64,000 nt of DNA from Holacanthus passer. Taxonomy: Eukaryota; Chordata; Actinopteri; Pomacanthidae. The number at the start of each line of letters is the position of its first letter. The first letter of the stretch is position 1. Position numbers and translations under genes: made by a program. The stretch lies in NCBI GenBank assembly GCA_025331565.1, contig JAFREQ010000045.1:806001-870000 (forward strand), read 5' to 3'. The notes beneath the pieces were generated by a model. That model was not told the DNA's origin and ran no database searches. It saw only the letters and a program-made list of their open reading frames with translations. Below, in pieces: positions 13,201 through 22,920 of the stretch.

Positions 13201-13540
13201 GACATGCATGGTTTTCACTGGACAGGAAGGGTTTGGTGTAATCTGAATAGTAACTAGTAACTACAGCTGTCTGACAAATGTAGTGGAGTAGAAGTATAAA
13301 GTTGCATATATGCGCATGATATTCTTCACACAAACTCAGCAGACTAAAAGATAAAGCCACTTACTGTTTAAACTTCTGACACCTGTTGAAGAATGTGGTT
13401 TTAAACTGATCTGGTTTCTTTCGGAGCGTCAGTCCCAAAACCAGCGCCAGGATCACAACAAGCAGCAGAGCCACGACACCTGCGATCAGCAGCAGTCTCT
13501 TCCGTCTCTTCTCCCCAGGTCGAGAGCCTCCAGCCCCCAT
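7244..13540 (-). CDS. cd38: CD38-like ADP-ribosyl cyclase / cyclic ADP-ribose hydrolase, 8 exons
   Basis: Exons: 13540-13365, 11832-11706, 11619-11484, 10359-10274, 9060-8987, 7999-7913, 7468-7385, 7301-7244; 275 aa, all phases join. The chosen ATG at 13540 has a good context (GAC ATG G); the longer open frame upstream starts only with TTG. Residues 11-15 are basic (KRRKR) and about 16-38 form one hydrophobic helix, predicting a type II ectoenzyme. With a constant offset of 20 from human CD38 one sees W105, K109, E126, D135, W169, S173 and catalytic E206, plus C99 and C181, the cysteines linked to cADPR hydrolysis. The residue at human T221 is Ile (I201). Sequons occur at N-G-S (189-191), N-C-T and N-A-S. 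It would consume NAD to make ADPR/cADPR. It lies directly downstream of a BST1-like paralogue. Confidence 0.92.
7592..7882. mobile_element. MITE-like DNA transposon in cd38 intron 6
   Basis: The element is bounded by inverted repeats: CTGATTCCAAAACAGTTGGGACGCTGTGT at the left (in degenerate form) and ACGTCCCAACTTTTTTGGAATC at the right. The interior shares ATGTTGCTGCCATCAAATTCAGAATCAGCAG and a GTTTTCAATTGAGT segment with copies at 26799-27000 and 48472-48985. I recognise it as a very common non-autonomous teleost element, probably hAT-like. It ends only about 30 bp from the cd38 exon 6 donor. Confidence 0.75.
8222..8920. repeat. probable dispersed repeat in cd38 intron 5
   Basis: Pyrimidine-rich sequence with CACTTCCTGTC, TGATTGGTTTCACCTGTGTCTCCTG and repeated TTCCTG/TTGTT phrases resembles a teleost repeat also suggested at 31760-32110. 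Boundaries are uncertain and no exon is seen in it. Confidence 0.35.
9660..9898. mobile_element. MITE with TTAATCGATTAATCG ends in cd38 intron 4
   Basis: The ends GCTGCAACTAA and CGTTGCAGC are inverted, followed inward by ATTAATCGATTAATCG and ATTAATCGACTAATCG. The interior has CAACAGTCCAAAACC and AGCAAATGTTC. It belongs to an abundant teleost MITE family; degraded copies are at about 43165-43380 and 54895-55035. Confidence 0.75.
10369..10390 (-). repeat. (TG)11 microsatellite in the acceptor of cd38 exon 4
   Basis: On the transcript strand (TG)11 is followed by TTGTTCCAG and exon 4. The dinucleotide array therefore takes the place of most of the polypyrimidine tract. Confidence 0.9.
10683..10870. 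repeat. inverted fragment of the 46345-46555 repeat family
   Basis: It carries GGAATAGTTTAACATTTTGGAAAAT, CTGGAAACAGG and CTACCAGCACCTCTATAGCTCA, the reverse complement of phrases in the family seen at 46345-46555. Directly after it (10915-10961) is a short TTTATTAGTCCCACAATGGGG motif from another repeat. Both lie in cd38 intron 3. Confidence 0.5.
12290..12335. repeat. short repeat-tail fragment CTTTATTTATCCCCGAGGGG
   Basis: AATTCAATTCAAAAAAACTTTATTTATCCCCGAGGGGTCAATTT is a diverged relative of the TTTATT-TCCC-GGGGAAATT motif at 6605-6655. It lies in cd38 intron 1. Confidence 0.4.
12820..13100. repeat. dispersed repeat tail in cd38 intron 1
   Basis: The block with GGATTAATGTTACTGCTGCATTA, GTAGATGTTGAAGG-TGAGCTCATT, GATCATCATATGTTTGTAG and GTGATGATGCA-TTT aligns by eye with 18100-18365 in the same orientation. 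That other copy continues leftwards into a TACTTAAGTAAAAGTA head missing here. Confidence 0.65.
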
Positions 13541-13670
13541 GTCCGACACCTCCAACAGCTCAGACCTCAACTCCGGCTGCTGTCACTCAAACAGCTCCGC
13601 GCGCTCCAGCTCCACCTCGCGCGGCTATTTATGGAGCAGCAATCACTGCGCGCGCACACGTGCGCTGCCT
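13541..13670 (-). promoter_or_regulatory. cd38 core promoter with TATA-like box
   Basis: ATAAATA on the transcript strand (13632-13626) lies about 90 bp before the ATG at 13540, which would give a leader of roughly 60 nt. The surrounding sequence is GC-rich with several CGCGC. A CACGTG E-box sits at 13657-13662. The minisatellite begins just upstream. Confidence 0.55.
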
Positions 13671-13699
13671 CGTGGCCGTCTTATCTTTCCAACCTGAAG

Positions 13700-14055
13700 G
13701 CCATACCCTGTTCCATGTCCTGATGCAGAACCTGATCCAAACTGAGTGCCAGGCACTGACCCGGACCTAGGACCAGACCCTGGTTCAAATCCAGGTCCAA
13801 ACCCTGGTTTAAATCCAGGTCCAAACCCTGGTTTAAATCCTGGTCCAAGTCCTGGTCCAGACCCTGATCCAGACTGAGGTCCAGACCTTGGTCCAAATCC
13901 AGGTCCAGACCCTGGTTTAAATCCAGGTCCAAACCCTGGTTTAAATCCAGGTCCAAACCCTGGTTTAAATCCTGGTCCAAGTCCTGTTCCAAACCCTGAT
14001 CCAGACTGAGGTCCAGACCCTGGTCCAAATCCAGGTCCAGACCCTGGTCCGGATC
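13700..14055. repeat. 12/24-bp minisatellite with 132-bp higher-order period
   Basis: Alternating 12-mers of the type CCAAACCCTGGT and TTAAATCCAGGT are tandemly repeated. A marker segment, TTTAAATCCTGGTCCAAGTCCTG, recurs at 13832 and 13964, giving a 132-bp higher-order unit. As every period is a multiple of 3, the minus strand stays open as a (LDLDLNQG)-like frame, but that frame starts with TTG and looks non-coding. It lies immediately upstream of the cd38 promoter. Confidence 0.85.
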
Positions 14056-14909
14056 ATAAGACCCTGCAGCAGGAGTGCAAAGTACTTTACATGAAAATAG
14101 CTTTGATAGTTTGGTGCGAAAAATAAAAAATATCTAAATACATTAAATTAATTATACATCAACTGTACATTCAAATGTATGTGTATAAATATGTAACACC
14201 TAATGATGACGATGATTATTGATTGTAATTGTCCTTAATGGCACTGAAGTGTTAAAGTCATTCAGAAAAGCAGGCAGACTTGTGGTTCAGACGTGAACTA
14301 GTTTGAAACCGTTTCTCTCCTTCTTCATACTTTGTGGTTTTGAAAGTTGGCTGCTGTCACTGTTTCACCATTTTGTGTCGGACAAAATAGTTTAAGATTA
14401 GATATTTAAAGCCAGGGGCTGCTGCAGTCACTGGGCGAAGGTCGTGCTACGAATCAGCTGAAAGACTGTTGAGAGTTATAATTTAAAGGTCAAGCAAACC
14501 TAAAGATTAACCACAGTAAACAGGTTTGTCATCTCTGTTTTGCCTTAATGACTTAATGATACAATGACACATGTGCTGTGTCTCATTTGCTCTTCCACTC
14601 TAATTGTCTTCAATCATATAAGCATATAAAGTATATGATGGTTCCAAGCTTTAATCAAAATCCAAACTGTGGCTTTGATACTACCAGGATCTACCTATTG
14701 TGATGCAAACAAAAGAAGCAAACAGGTCAAGCTGCACAGTGTGTGGGTGTGTTAGAGCCCGAGGGTTTACACTCCTGCAAACTGAGCACCAGGAACAAAA
14801 TACTTGCCATGGAACCAAAAGGTTAATAAGCCATCAGTGAAATGCAAAATGCACACAAAAACAAAACCATATTTACATCAGGCTTTAACAATATTACATA
14901 ACGCTTTGG
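14056..14909. other. spacer between cd38 promoter and bst1-like 3' end
   Basis: AT-rich sequence without recognisable exons or obvious repeats. The bst1-like 3' untranslated region probably enters it from the right; AATAAA on the minus strand occurs at 14915-14910, about 490 nt after that gene's stop codon. Confidence 0.5.
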
Positions 14910-15401
14910 TTTATTGCAAATCTTTTTGCAAATTGTACAACACGTGCAGAGTTTCCAGTTTGACCTTTGCTCCCATAAACACCGACAGTACAGACAAGGC
15001 CAGATTAAAGTGCTATGAGGCAAAAATGAGCTGCTGGATCCCAAATAGTTTCCAATGCTGGCTCCAGATTAGCTGTGAGGCAACTTGATTAAACAAACTG
15101 ATTCAGGAAAATGCATCAAAACACATAACTGAAAAAAGATATAATAGCTAGATTTTGCTTTTGGTTAAAGTGACCCATCATTATCATGTTAGCTGATAAT
15201 TTGCTTTAGTTAATCTGAAAAAATAATTAAATTTGCATAATCCAGTTGCTAGAAAATGTGCACAATGAAACTTGAGGATATAAAGAAACAACTCTTCGTC
15301 AGTCAGGAAATCTTTTGGCAGCCGGTTTAATCACTGAACCTTGAGTAAGCATAAGACGACAACACAACGTTATCAGAGAACATGTTGAATCTGTGGGTGA
15401 T

Positions 15402-18400
15402 TCAGTTAAACGTGAAGCTCCTGGTGTGTAACAGGCTGTCAGCACATGTTTGGCAGGACGGCTGTTTGGGGTTCTGGATGCACTGAAGGATCATCAGGGT
15501 CCTGTGGACAAATATCATATCTGTTACCTCAGGGATCTGTCGTCAGGAAGCTCTCTGTAAAACCATAAACAACATCTGTTGCAGGTCTCGTACATCTGTT
15601 TGCAACGCTTCTCTGTGTCGTTTGAAAGGACGCAAACATATTTTAACTTACTGGTCGTTGTCTGTGCAAGTCCAGCGGAAACCTCTGGACTGGAGGATCT
15701 GGATCAGGTCTACAATGGAGCCTTGACTACATGATTCTCTGTAGAGGAGAAAAATAAGGACTTGACTTGTGGTTATACATGTTTACCACTTTCTGATAAT
15801 TCACCGTTTATAAAGGGATTATCAGCTGTAACTCACGGTGATATCAGTGATTGATCATATTTTATGGATCAATTAGACGTCCCAGCTCTTCTGGCCGGTG
15901 TTTATTATGGGCATTTGGTCATAATTCAGCACTACTGTCATTACACATGCATTCCACACAACATCGTCATTCCAGCAGACTGAAGACGTAAATGTTGATA
16001 ATCTACTTTATTAATCACGTTTTTTCAGAAATTGTCCATTAGAGGATCTTTCTGATGAATTGAAGAGCTAAAAAGACCTGAAAGCTTTTCTTATTCATGG
16101 CTTAAAACTGATTTATAAAGCATTGGTGTGAAATAATCTAGAAGTCTTTGGTTACAATTTGAAAGCCCTTTATTAAAGGTGACTTCTTGGAAAGTGATGC
16201 ATTATTTTACTTTCATCCAAAGTACAAACTTCCATCCTCACACAAAGGGTCCGTCTAGATTGGCCACCACCTTTATGTTGACATAATCCACCTTGTCAGG
16301 GTTCAGACCGTCCAGCTCAACACTTCCAAACATGCTGCGAGGTCAAGAAAAAAATATTATTTAATGCATACTCTTTCAAATATATCTTTAAAATATTTGC
16401 TTCATTAATTTGTTTATACCTTTTCCTATTGAAGGCGTTGGCAATAGACCCATTCAGCAACACAGTGATGTTGCCACAAGCCATTTCTGCAAACTAACAA
16501 AAGGGTGTAGAAATTCACATGAGAGCAATATTCCACTGCCGGGTTTGGAACAGTATGTTGCGTATAAATGATGAACAACACAGCTGTCGTGCTGAAGAAC
16601 CTCTGACACTCACATTTTGCGAGGCTTGCCTCCACAGCGAATACACCGGGTGGTTCCCGCACGCCGACCACTCCGGACAAGAGCTGAAATCAAAACCTGT
16701 GTGTCACATTCACATCTATCAGTCAAAGGAAGCAGAGCGTCGTCACCTTGATGATATTCAAATGAGACGCAGTTGGCAGGTTAATCACTCAACACTGTGA
16801 CCTAAATCCTGAAGTCATGGCGAAACATGTGGGAGCACAGCTGCAGCTGCCTGAGAGATGATGCTTCGTTTGAATCCTGGTGCTACCAAGTTTTTTCAAT
16901 GTAAAAATACATGAAAAATGAGTCACTGAATGCACTTTCTGTTGTTCAGGATCAGAAAATTGGTGTATTATTATAACATACACATTATTTTAAACAATTT
17001 AAAGATGCATTAATGGATTTTTATCCAACTCTGGGAACAAGCTGTAAACACAGCACTGATGTAAAAGTACAAAATAAGTCCAGTATTCACTCTCTTTTAG
17101 CTCTGTTTTTGGTCTCCTGAGATAAATATCTGGCTCTTTAGCTGCTAAATGTTCCAACATGTTCATGTTGCTGGTTGTTAACTGTTTCTGTTCTGTTGTT
17201 TGGTGCATTTGCTGTAATAAGTTGTAAAACCATGTCACATAACTTGTTCACATATTCAGTTACAGCAAATGTGATAAATCATGATTTAGCAACTGCAGTG
17301 TTTCCAAACCTGGGGGTCAAGATCATTTCAGTGGACAGGAAAGAGGAAAATTATTGTTTTGCAGCTTCATTTTAAGGCGTCAATAACCAAAGAGCTCAGG
17401 TTCCGCTTGTCTTTTTTTTCAGGGGCGTTTCTTAACTAGTACAAGCTTTACATTTTAGTTTTTGAGTTCTTGTAATTGTCTCGTTAAAAGTAGAACAGAT
17501 CTACCGGAGTCTTCCTCCTGTCCACACCAGATGAGGTCGTTGAACATGTAGCCGACCAGCGTGTCCTCCAGCGTGAAGAAGTGACGAACAACAGCTGCGT
17601 AGCTGTGCATCAGTGTCCTGGTTTTACTCCAGAAGAGGAACTAAACAGAAGGGAAATATGAAGCAGCTGAAACTGAATGACTTCCCATCTAATGAGCTAT
17701 CGCTGAAAACAAACATATATGTAGTTTCAGAGTTTCCTGCTCACCCTATCACAAGGCCAGGTCTGTGGCATCGCATAGAACATCAGGTGATAATCCTCCA
17801 CCGTCACGTTACAAGAGGACTGCTGGACGACCGCTTCCTCAAACTGCGTCCAGATGTCCTCACAGTCATACCTACGAAGAAAGATGAATATATCTTTATC
17901 TTTTTCAGGGCTGCAGCTGCAATTAATTCTATAATTTTTCTGGACTGTTGGTTGATATCGATGGAAGTTTTCAGATCTTTTACTTAAGTAAAAGTAGCAA
18001 TACCACATTGTGAAAATACTCCACTTCAAGTAAAAGTCCTGCATTAAAAAACTTTACTTAAGTAAAACTATGTTAGTATTATCAACAAAATGTACTTGAA
18101 ATATCAAAAGTAAAAGTACTTAAAATCTTCCCTGTCAGTGTTTTACTATTATGTCTGATGTTGTTGGATTAATATTACTGCTGCATTATTTCACATTTTA
18201 TTGATGTAGATGTTGAAGGCTGAGCTCATTTTAACTACCTTATGTATTGTTGGGTAGTTGTAATGTATCATATTCTATGAGATCATCATATGTTTGTAGT
18301 GCCGCTGTCCTGTGAGAACAAGACAACAGCTCTGCTTTTAGCTTTGTGATGATGCACTTTCAAGCTATTATGCAAACCACCTGTATGTTAAACGCTGACA

Positions 18401-18940
18401 TTAAGCTCCTACGTCAGATCGGAACTGAACTGTGACTCCACATGAAATGAAGTTTAAGCTTCTAAGAAAAGAAACCAAAGCAAATATCACTGAATTATAA
18501 ATCCGGTGGGGTAAATATCAGCTAGACTTTCCCACGAGATAAAACATCTTTTCACACAAAGCGTATCAGCACATGCCCTCGTTCCACAGTAACTATCTTT
18601 GTCTCTTTCTCTCTCAGTCAACATCGCATCAAAACAAGTGTTGCGACACTGCTTTGATAATTTGCTCGGCCTTTAATACGCCAGACGCAGTTCTTCTGCT
18701 GTGGGAGGAAATCAAGTCTTTTGAGGCTCAAGTGACTGCTGTTAAAGTCAAAGGTGATTCAATTTGCAGTCCCAGTCAGGATTGGAAATGTTACGACATA
18801 TCAGAATAAATCATGGTGCGTTACCTCAAACTGGGGTTAACTAGCGTGATGTAATTGTAACACCTCCCAACCACGATGTGTTTAATGTTGGGGGTAGTGC
18901 CGAGCTGTGCTCTCAGTTGACCGGGGCCGAGCAGGAGCAT
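15402..18940 (-). CDS. bst1: BST1-like ADP-ribosyl cyclase (CD157-like), 8 coding exons, N-terminus uncertain
   Basis: Exons: 18940-18825, 17871-17745, 17640-17505, 16696-16614, 16493-16420, 16334-16242, 15738-15652, 15501-15402; phases join to 271 aa from a provisional ATG. Exon lengths 127, 136 and 74 equal those of cd38. The catalytic Glu (E185, in SMFGSVE), the TLEDTL Glu (E106), W85 and W148 are present. The cysteines matching human C119/C201 are kept. The Lys at human K129 is Arg, D155 is Asn and T221 is Met. BST1-like traits are GRCYNYITL near the N-terminus, GFDFSSCP and GPFVESCSQGS. Neither a signal peptide nor a hydrophobic GPI-attachment tail is visible. The first exon listed is preceded by a strong acceptor (tract then AAAG at 18949), so an unseen upstream exon may supply the leader. 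Confidence 0.82.
17960..18370. repeat. TACTTAAGTAAAAGTA dispersed repeat in bst1-like intron 1
   Basis: The copy begins with TTTTACTTAAGTAAAAGTAGCAATACC and CAAGTAAAAGTCCTGCATT, then a body shared with 12820-13100. Other copies are near 35945-36345 (inverted), 52290-52475 and 57355-57500. This is an abundant percomorph-type repeat, superfamily not assigned. Confidence 0.75.
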
Positions 18941-18949
18941 AATAAACCC

Positions 18950-21900
18950 TTTGAAATGGACACAAAGAGAAAAGACAGAAGACGTTATATCACATTCGGG
19001 AGGGGCACATCAAAAGGAAGAAAAAGAAAAAAGTGGGGGGATGTCAGGTGGATTTACTTACATACTGTCAAGCTGGTCATTACTGAGGGCGCAGATGTTT
19101 TAGGGGATAGCGAGACCCTGGCCGGCTTCATCGTGCCTCAGAAAAGATGCGTGTGTGTACATGCCTTTATCCGCCTTACTGCAAAGATCAACAGCAAATA
19201 ACATTTTCTACCAGCTCTGGATTCGACTCCAGGCCAGCAGGTACTTCCCTGGGAACTCACAGGGAGCGTGTTTGCTGCTGCGTGATTGACTGAAATGTAA
19301 TTTTCTTGTGGCACGTACAAAACTTCCTCCCTTCCTTGTCTCGAGCTGTGAAACCTGGCAGCTTTTCAAACGCCCTGCAGGAGACGGTCACAAATGACCT
19401 TTAGAAAACAATACGTCTCCCAGCGTTTGGAAGAGACACAAAAGGGTTCGCATTTCTTTTAAATTACAGTGGTTAGCACATGCAATTATGAAATATCATC
19501 TGCCTAAACAGGTACACAGGCCCAGTTTTGTAAGTCAGAGACAGGATGTAGAAGTCAACGCTCACCATTTTCAACGCAGGAGGTTAAAGTGCAACAAATG
19601 GCTCCATGGTCGTGATGAGTCCCGTCGTGGCGTGAGCTGATGTGTGACCTCCTCTCAGGGCTAATGGCTGTCATGCCAGAGAGGCTCGTCTTCATAGGTC
19701 GACAAACACGGCTCCTTCCCAGCCCACAGAGACATTCTTAAAGGACAGATGAGACGTTTTCGTCCCAGCCTCCTGCTGCAAAGAGTAGATCCGCATGACT
19801 CCCATTATGGTGCCATTAAGAATCTCCCCACATAGAGTGTGCGCTGTTCTCTGGGACATGGAGCCACGATGGGCAGCAGGAAGACATGTGTTTGTGTTGT
19901 TGGACACAGGACAATATGTCTCAAAATGAGTATTACTGTATGTTGAAGATAGTAGGTGCCATTTTGTGAAGTTTCACTGGCAAAACAAACACTGAGAACA
20001 TGAAATTGTGAGTTCATATATATTCATATGTTCTATTTCTTTCGGATCTATTGCTCAGTTTGTTTCCGCCTTTTAAAAGGTACTTCGGCAAAAAGTACTA
20101 AGAAGTAAGACTTACTGTAACATTAACTTATGAGGAAGACGAGGAGGGTCCAAGAGGCGGAGTGCAATGTCAGACGTAATGGATCAAAGTCTATGATAAA
20201 ACATATGCTGTTTTTTTTAAAATACTTTTTTCCATTTTCCATTGTGATACTGATCATTTTATTTGCAGTGGAAATAGTGAAGTAACAAATCTAACTCCTC
20301 CTTGATTGATGAAATACATCACTTTCTTGGCAGTACAGATGTAAAGTGCTGCACAAGCTAATTACTAACTTTTCGCTGACTTTACAGCTTTTATATTTTA
20401 TGTTGAAATGGTGTCAATGAAATAAACAACAAAGAACACAACTGGATGGATGGCTGTGAGATTTGCCCCAGTCATTCACCATCACCAGAGGATGAGTAGT
20501 AATAACTTTCATCCTCTGACTTGTCTTCAGGTTAAAACTTTAGTTTGTCCAATACTTGGAAATAACATTCCCATCAGTCTCTGCTGCACTGAAGTGCTAA
20601 TTGGGAAACGTTAGGATGCTGATTTAGTACAAAGCACCACTGTGGCTTTGAGCACAGCCTCACTCAAGCATGACTGTAGGCTCTTAGTCTTGTCCCTGTT
20701 TAACTTTGCAACTACATTGCTGTGACAAAAAAAAAATTTAAAAAAGAGGAAATGATAGATTTCATCATTAACGTCTAGTGTTTTGAAGATTTACATCATA
20801 TCCTGCATCTGATACCTTCATTTGTTCTCTTCTCTAAATAATAATAGATTATTTCAGATTGTTATTGTTACTTTCAGATTGTTGTGAATGAAGTTTTTCA
20901 TCTGAAATGTACAGAACATACAGTATCAGAGAAACAAACACTCACAGGTGAGTGATCTGATGCATGACATTAAACACTTTCTCACTTTGTCAGTATGCAA
21001 AGAACAGTTAAGGGACAACCTTAGAGTTTCACCTTTTGATGTTTGTCGACAAACATACAACTCGTAATCAGCTGAATGTGATTCTCATTATACTCCCTTC
21101 AGACATAATAGGAAAAAAAACATTGCTCTAGGTTGCAGGAATTAGATTTGTTGCCAGACTTCTCATTAGCTGCTGAATGAAATTTATCTTTTTTGAATTT
21201 CTGCCACCTCTTTGTGAGATAAAGGCCATCTGAGGGTGAATCTGTGCGACAGTGTGGATGAGATAGTGCCCTCGTGATTTTGGAGCTAATTGTGTCGTTA
21301 GCACTCTGCGCAGGGGACAAAGTGTCTCCACAGGACTGGCCGGACTTATTGACACAAAAGGCTCTGAGGTTAAGTAGCTGAATATAGCCTCAAAGAAAAG
21401 GAAGCCAAAAATTGATTCAGAGCTTAAAGCAGGAGCTGGAGACAGCAAATCTGCTATAATAATCATTTCAGTATAATGTACAGTATGTGCACTTTTTATT
21501 TCTTAGATGCAACCAGCATTTTTCAATAAGAGGAATTAATTAATAAGTAAAGCTCAAAGTTCATTATCTAAACACTACATCTGTTTATGCAACATTTAAC
21601 TACTTCATGTCTTTAAAAAAACAAAATCTTAAATAATGTCCACAGACACAAGAAATCCTTCTACATCTTAAAAAAAATGTAAACACGGATCATTCTTAGA
21701 CATGAAAGTGTCTCTTTTGTCCTTCTTTTCTGTCATTGAAGATGTAATTATTGTGCAATTTGGCGCTCTCTAGATTTCAGATTTCCCGCCTGGGAGATGT
21801 AGTTAAAAGGTATTAAACGGGAAAACAAATTGCTTCGGGGCCAACTTGTCGAGCTGAAGTGCAACTGGCAGTTTCAACCACATTTTGCTCTGTGCCGTAT

Positions 21901-22760
21901 TGTTCTCTGACCTTAATTACACCAAACTGACATCTGAGGTATTTCTCTTTAGCGGCATCAGTTCCTAACTTGAACATGATAAATTCCCATAACAAGTTAC
22001 CCAAGCAATGCATGATGTCTCCTAAAAGAGACCAACAGCCACAAATAAAAACAGAATAATTTAAGAAATGCACAAAAAGCAACAAATTGACTCTACATTT
22101 GTGAAAAGTGAGCAGGGATTTTACTTGATTAAACGTACAGTGGTAGTATATGTAAAGTCTTAATAGAAATGATTGCTCACCGAGGAGTTTGCACAGAAGA
22201 AAGAAGCTGTATCAGGTCAATGGAGACAGGTTTTGACTTGTATTTCATCCTTAAATGTCAACTCACTATAAAAACAACATCAGACGTTGCCTGCAGCACA
22301 AGAGAAACAACATTTCTGCACAACATTATGTTTGGCTCGTAGGTGGTGTGACAAATAGTGGATCGAGTTGCCGTGGCGTCACATGTTACTTTGCGGACGA
22401 ATGTTTCAAAGCCTCAAGGTTTTTGGCCACTATTGGTTTTCTTCAGAGCCAGAAGTGACCATAGTTGGACAAGACAGCGAATTTCTGAGGAAACTGGAGG
22501 AGATGCCTTGGTAGTGGCTTGTGAGTCACACGGTAGCCACACCATAAAGGACACCCTGCTTTATTGTCTATTTCACTCGAAATGGAACATTAAAAAAAAG
22601 CAAAAAAACATGAAGGTGCGTTGAAGAAGACTTGAAACTGGTGATTAAGACCATGAACTCATTAGTAAACTGTTCACTGAGGTAATAAATCAAGGGAGAA
22701 GTAAAGATATTTTCTCATAAGCTTACATACAATCTGCCTTCTTTTTGAAACCAGCGGAGT
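18950..22760. other. spacer upstream of bst1-like gene
   Basis: No recognisable exon was found, although an upstream bst1-like leader exon could be hidden here. Apart from a repeat at 20505-20705 the sequence is AT-rich and unremarkable. Confidence 0.5.
20505..20705. repeat. partial copy of the 33215-33720 repeat family
   Basis: It contains TTTGTCCAATACTT, CATTCCCATCAGTCTC, AAAGCACCACTGTGGCTTTGAGCACAGCCTCAC and CATGACTGTAGGCTCTTAGTCTTG, matching the 3' part of the longer copy at 33215-33720. Confidence 0.65.
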
Positions 22761-22830
22761 CGCCCCCTGCTGGCCATTAGAAAGACTGCAGGTTTTTCAG
22801 GCCCAATGCTACATTCGAAGGTCTTATACT
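22735..22830. repeat. teleost dispersed repeat GGAGTCGCCCCCTGCTGGCCATTAGA
   Basis: I recognise this phrase, followed by GACTGCAGGTTTTTCAGG, as a frequent teleost repeat. It carries one of the two CTCF-like sites. Confidence 0.5.
22761..22778 (-). promoter_or_regulatory. CTCF-like site 1
   Basis: The minus strand reads TGGCCAGCAGGGGGCGAC, matching the vertebrate CTCF core CCAGCAGGGGGCG with no mismatch in the core. Confidence 0.5.
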
Positions 22831-22900
22831 GTTGTCTTTGGTTTTTCTAGTCTTCTACACAAGAGGCAGCCAGCATACATACATTATCACATACATTAGT

Positions 22901-22920
22901 CGTGCTGCCACCTCCTGGCC
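22901..22920 (-). promoter_or_regulatory. CTCF-like site 2
   Basis: The minus strand reads GGCCAGGAGGTGGCAGCACG, one mismatch from the consensus CCASYAGRKGGCRSY. It has the same orientation as site 1, 140 bp away. Confidence 0.4.

Noticed and set aside
13541..13570. Ten-residue N-terminal extension of the cd38 protein
   Set aside because: The extended frame starts with TTG; the ATG at 13540 has a good context and yields a normal type II topology.
13681..14028. 115-codon minus-strand frame of LDLDLNQG-like repeats
   Set aside because: It is a by-product of a minisatellite whose period is a multiple of three; the frame opens with TTG and no ATG precedes it.
16681..16690. Alternative acceptor TTTCAG|CTCTTG for bst1-like exon 4
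   Set aside because: It leaves the wrong phase; the acceptor CACACAG before 16696 gives GFDFSSCPEW in frame.
18573..18809. Plus-strand frame within bst1-like intron 1 preceded by a CTCTCTCAG acceptor-like sequence
   Set aside because: No recognisable product and no neighbouring exon on the plus strand; more likely intronic chance sequence.
21128..21466. 112-codon minus-strand frame considered as a bst1-like leader exon
   Set aside because: Wrong character for a signal peptide, no clear donor in the required phase, and no cyclase-family resemblance.
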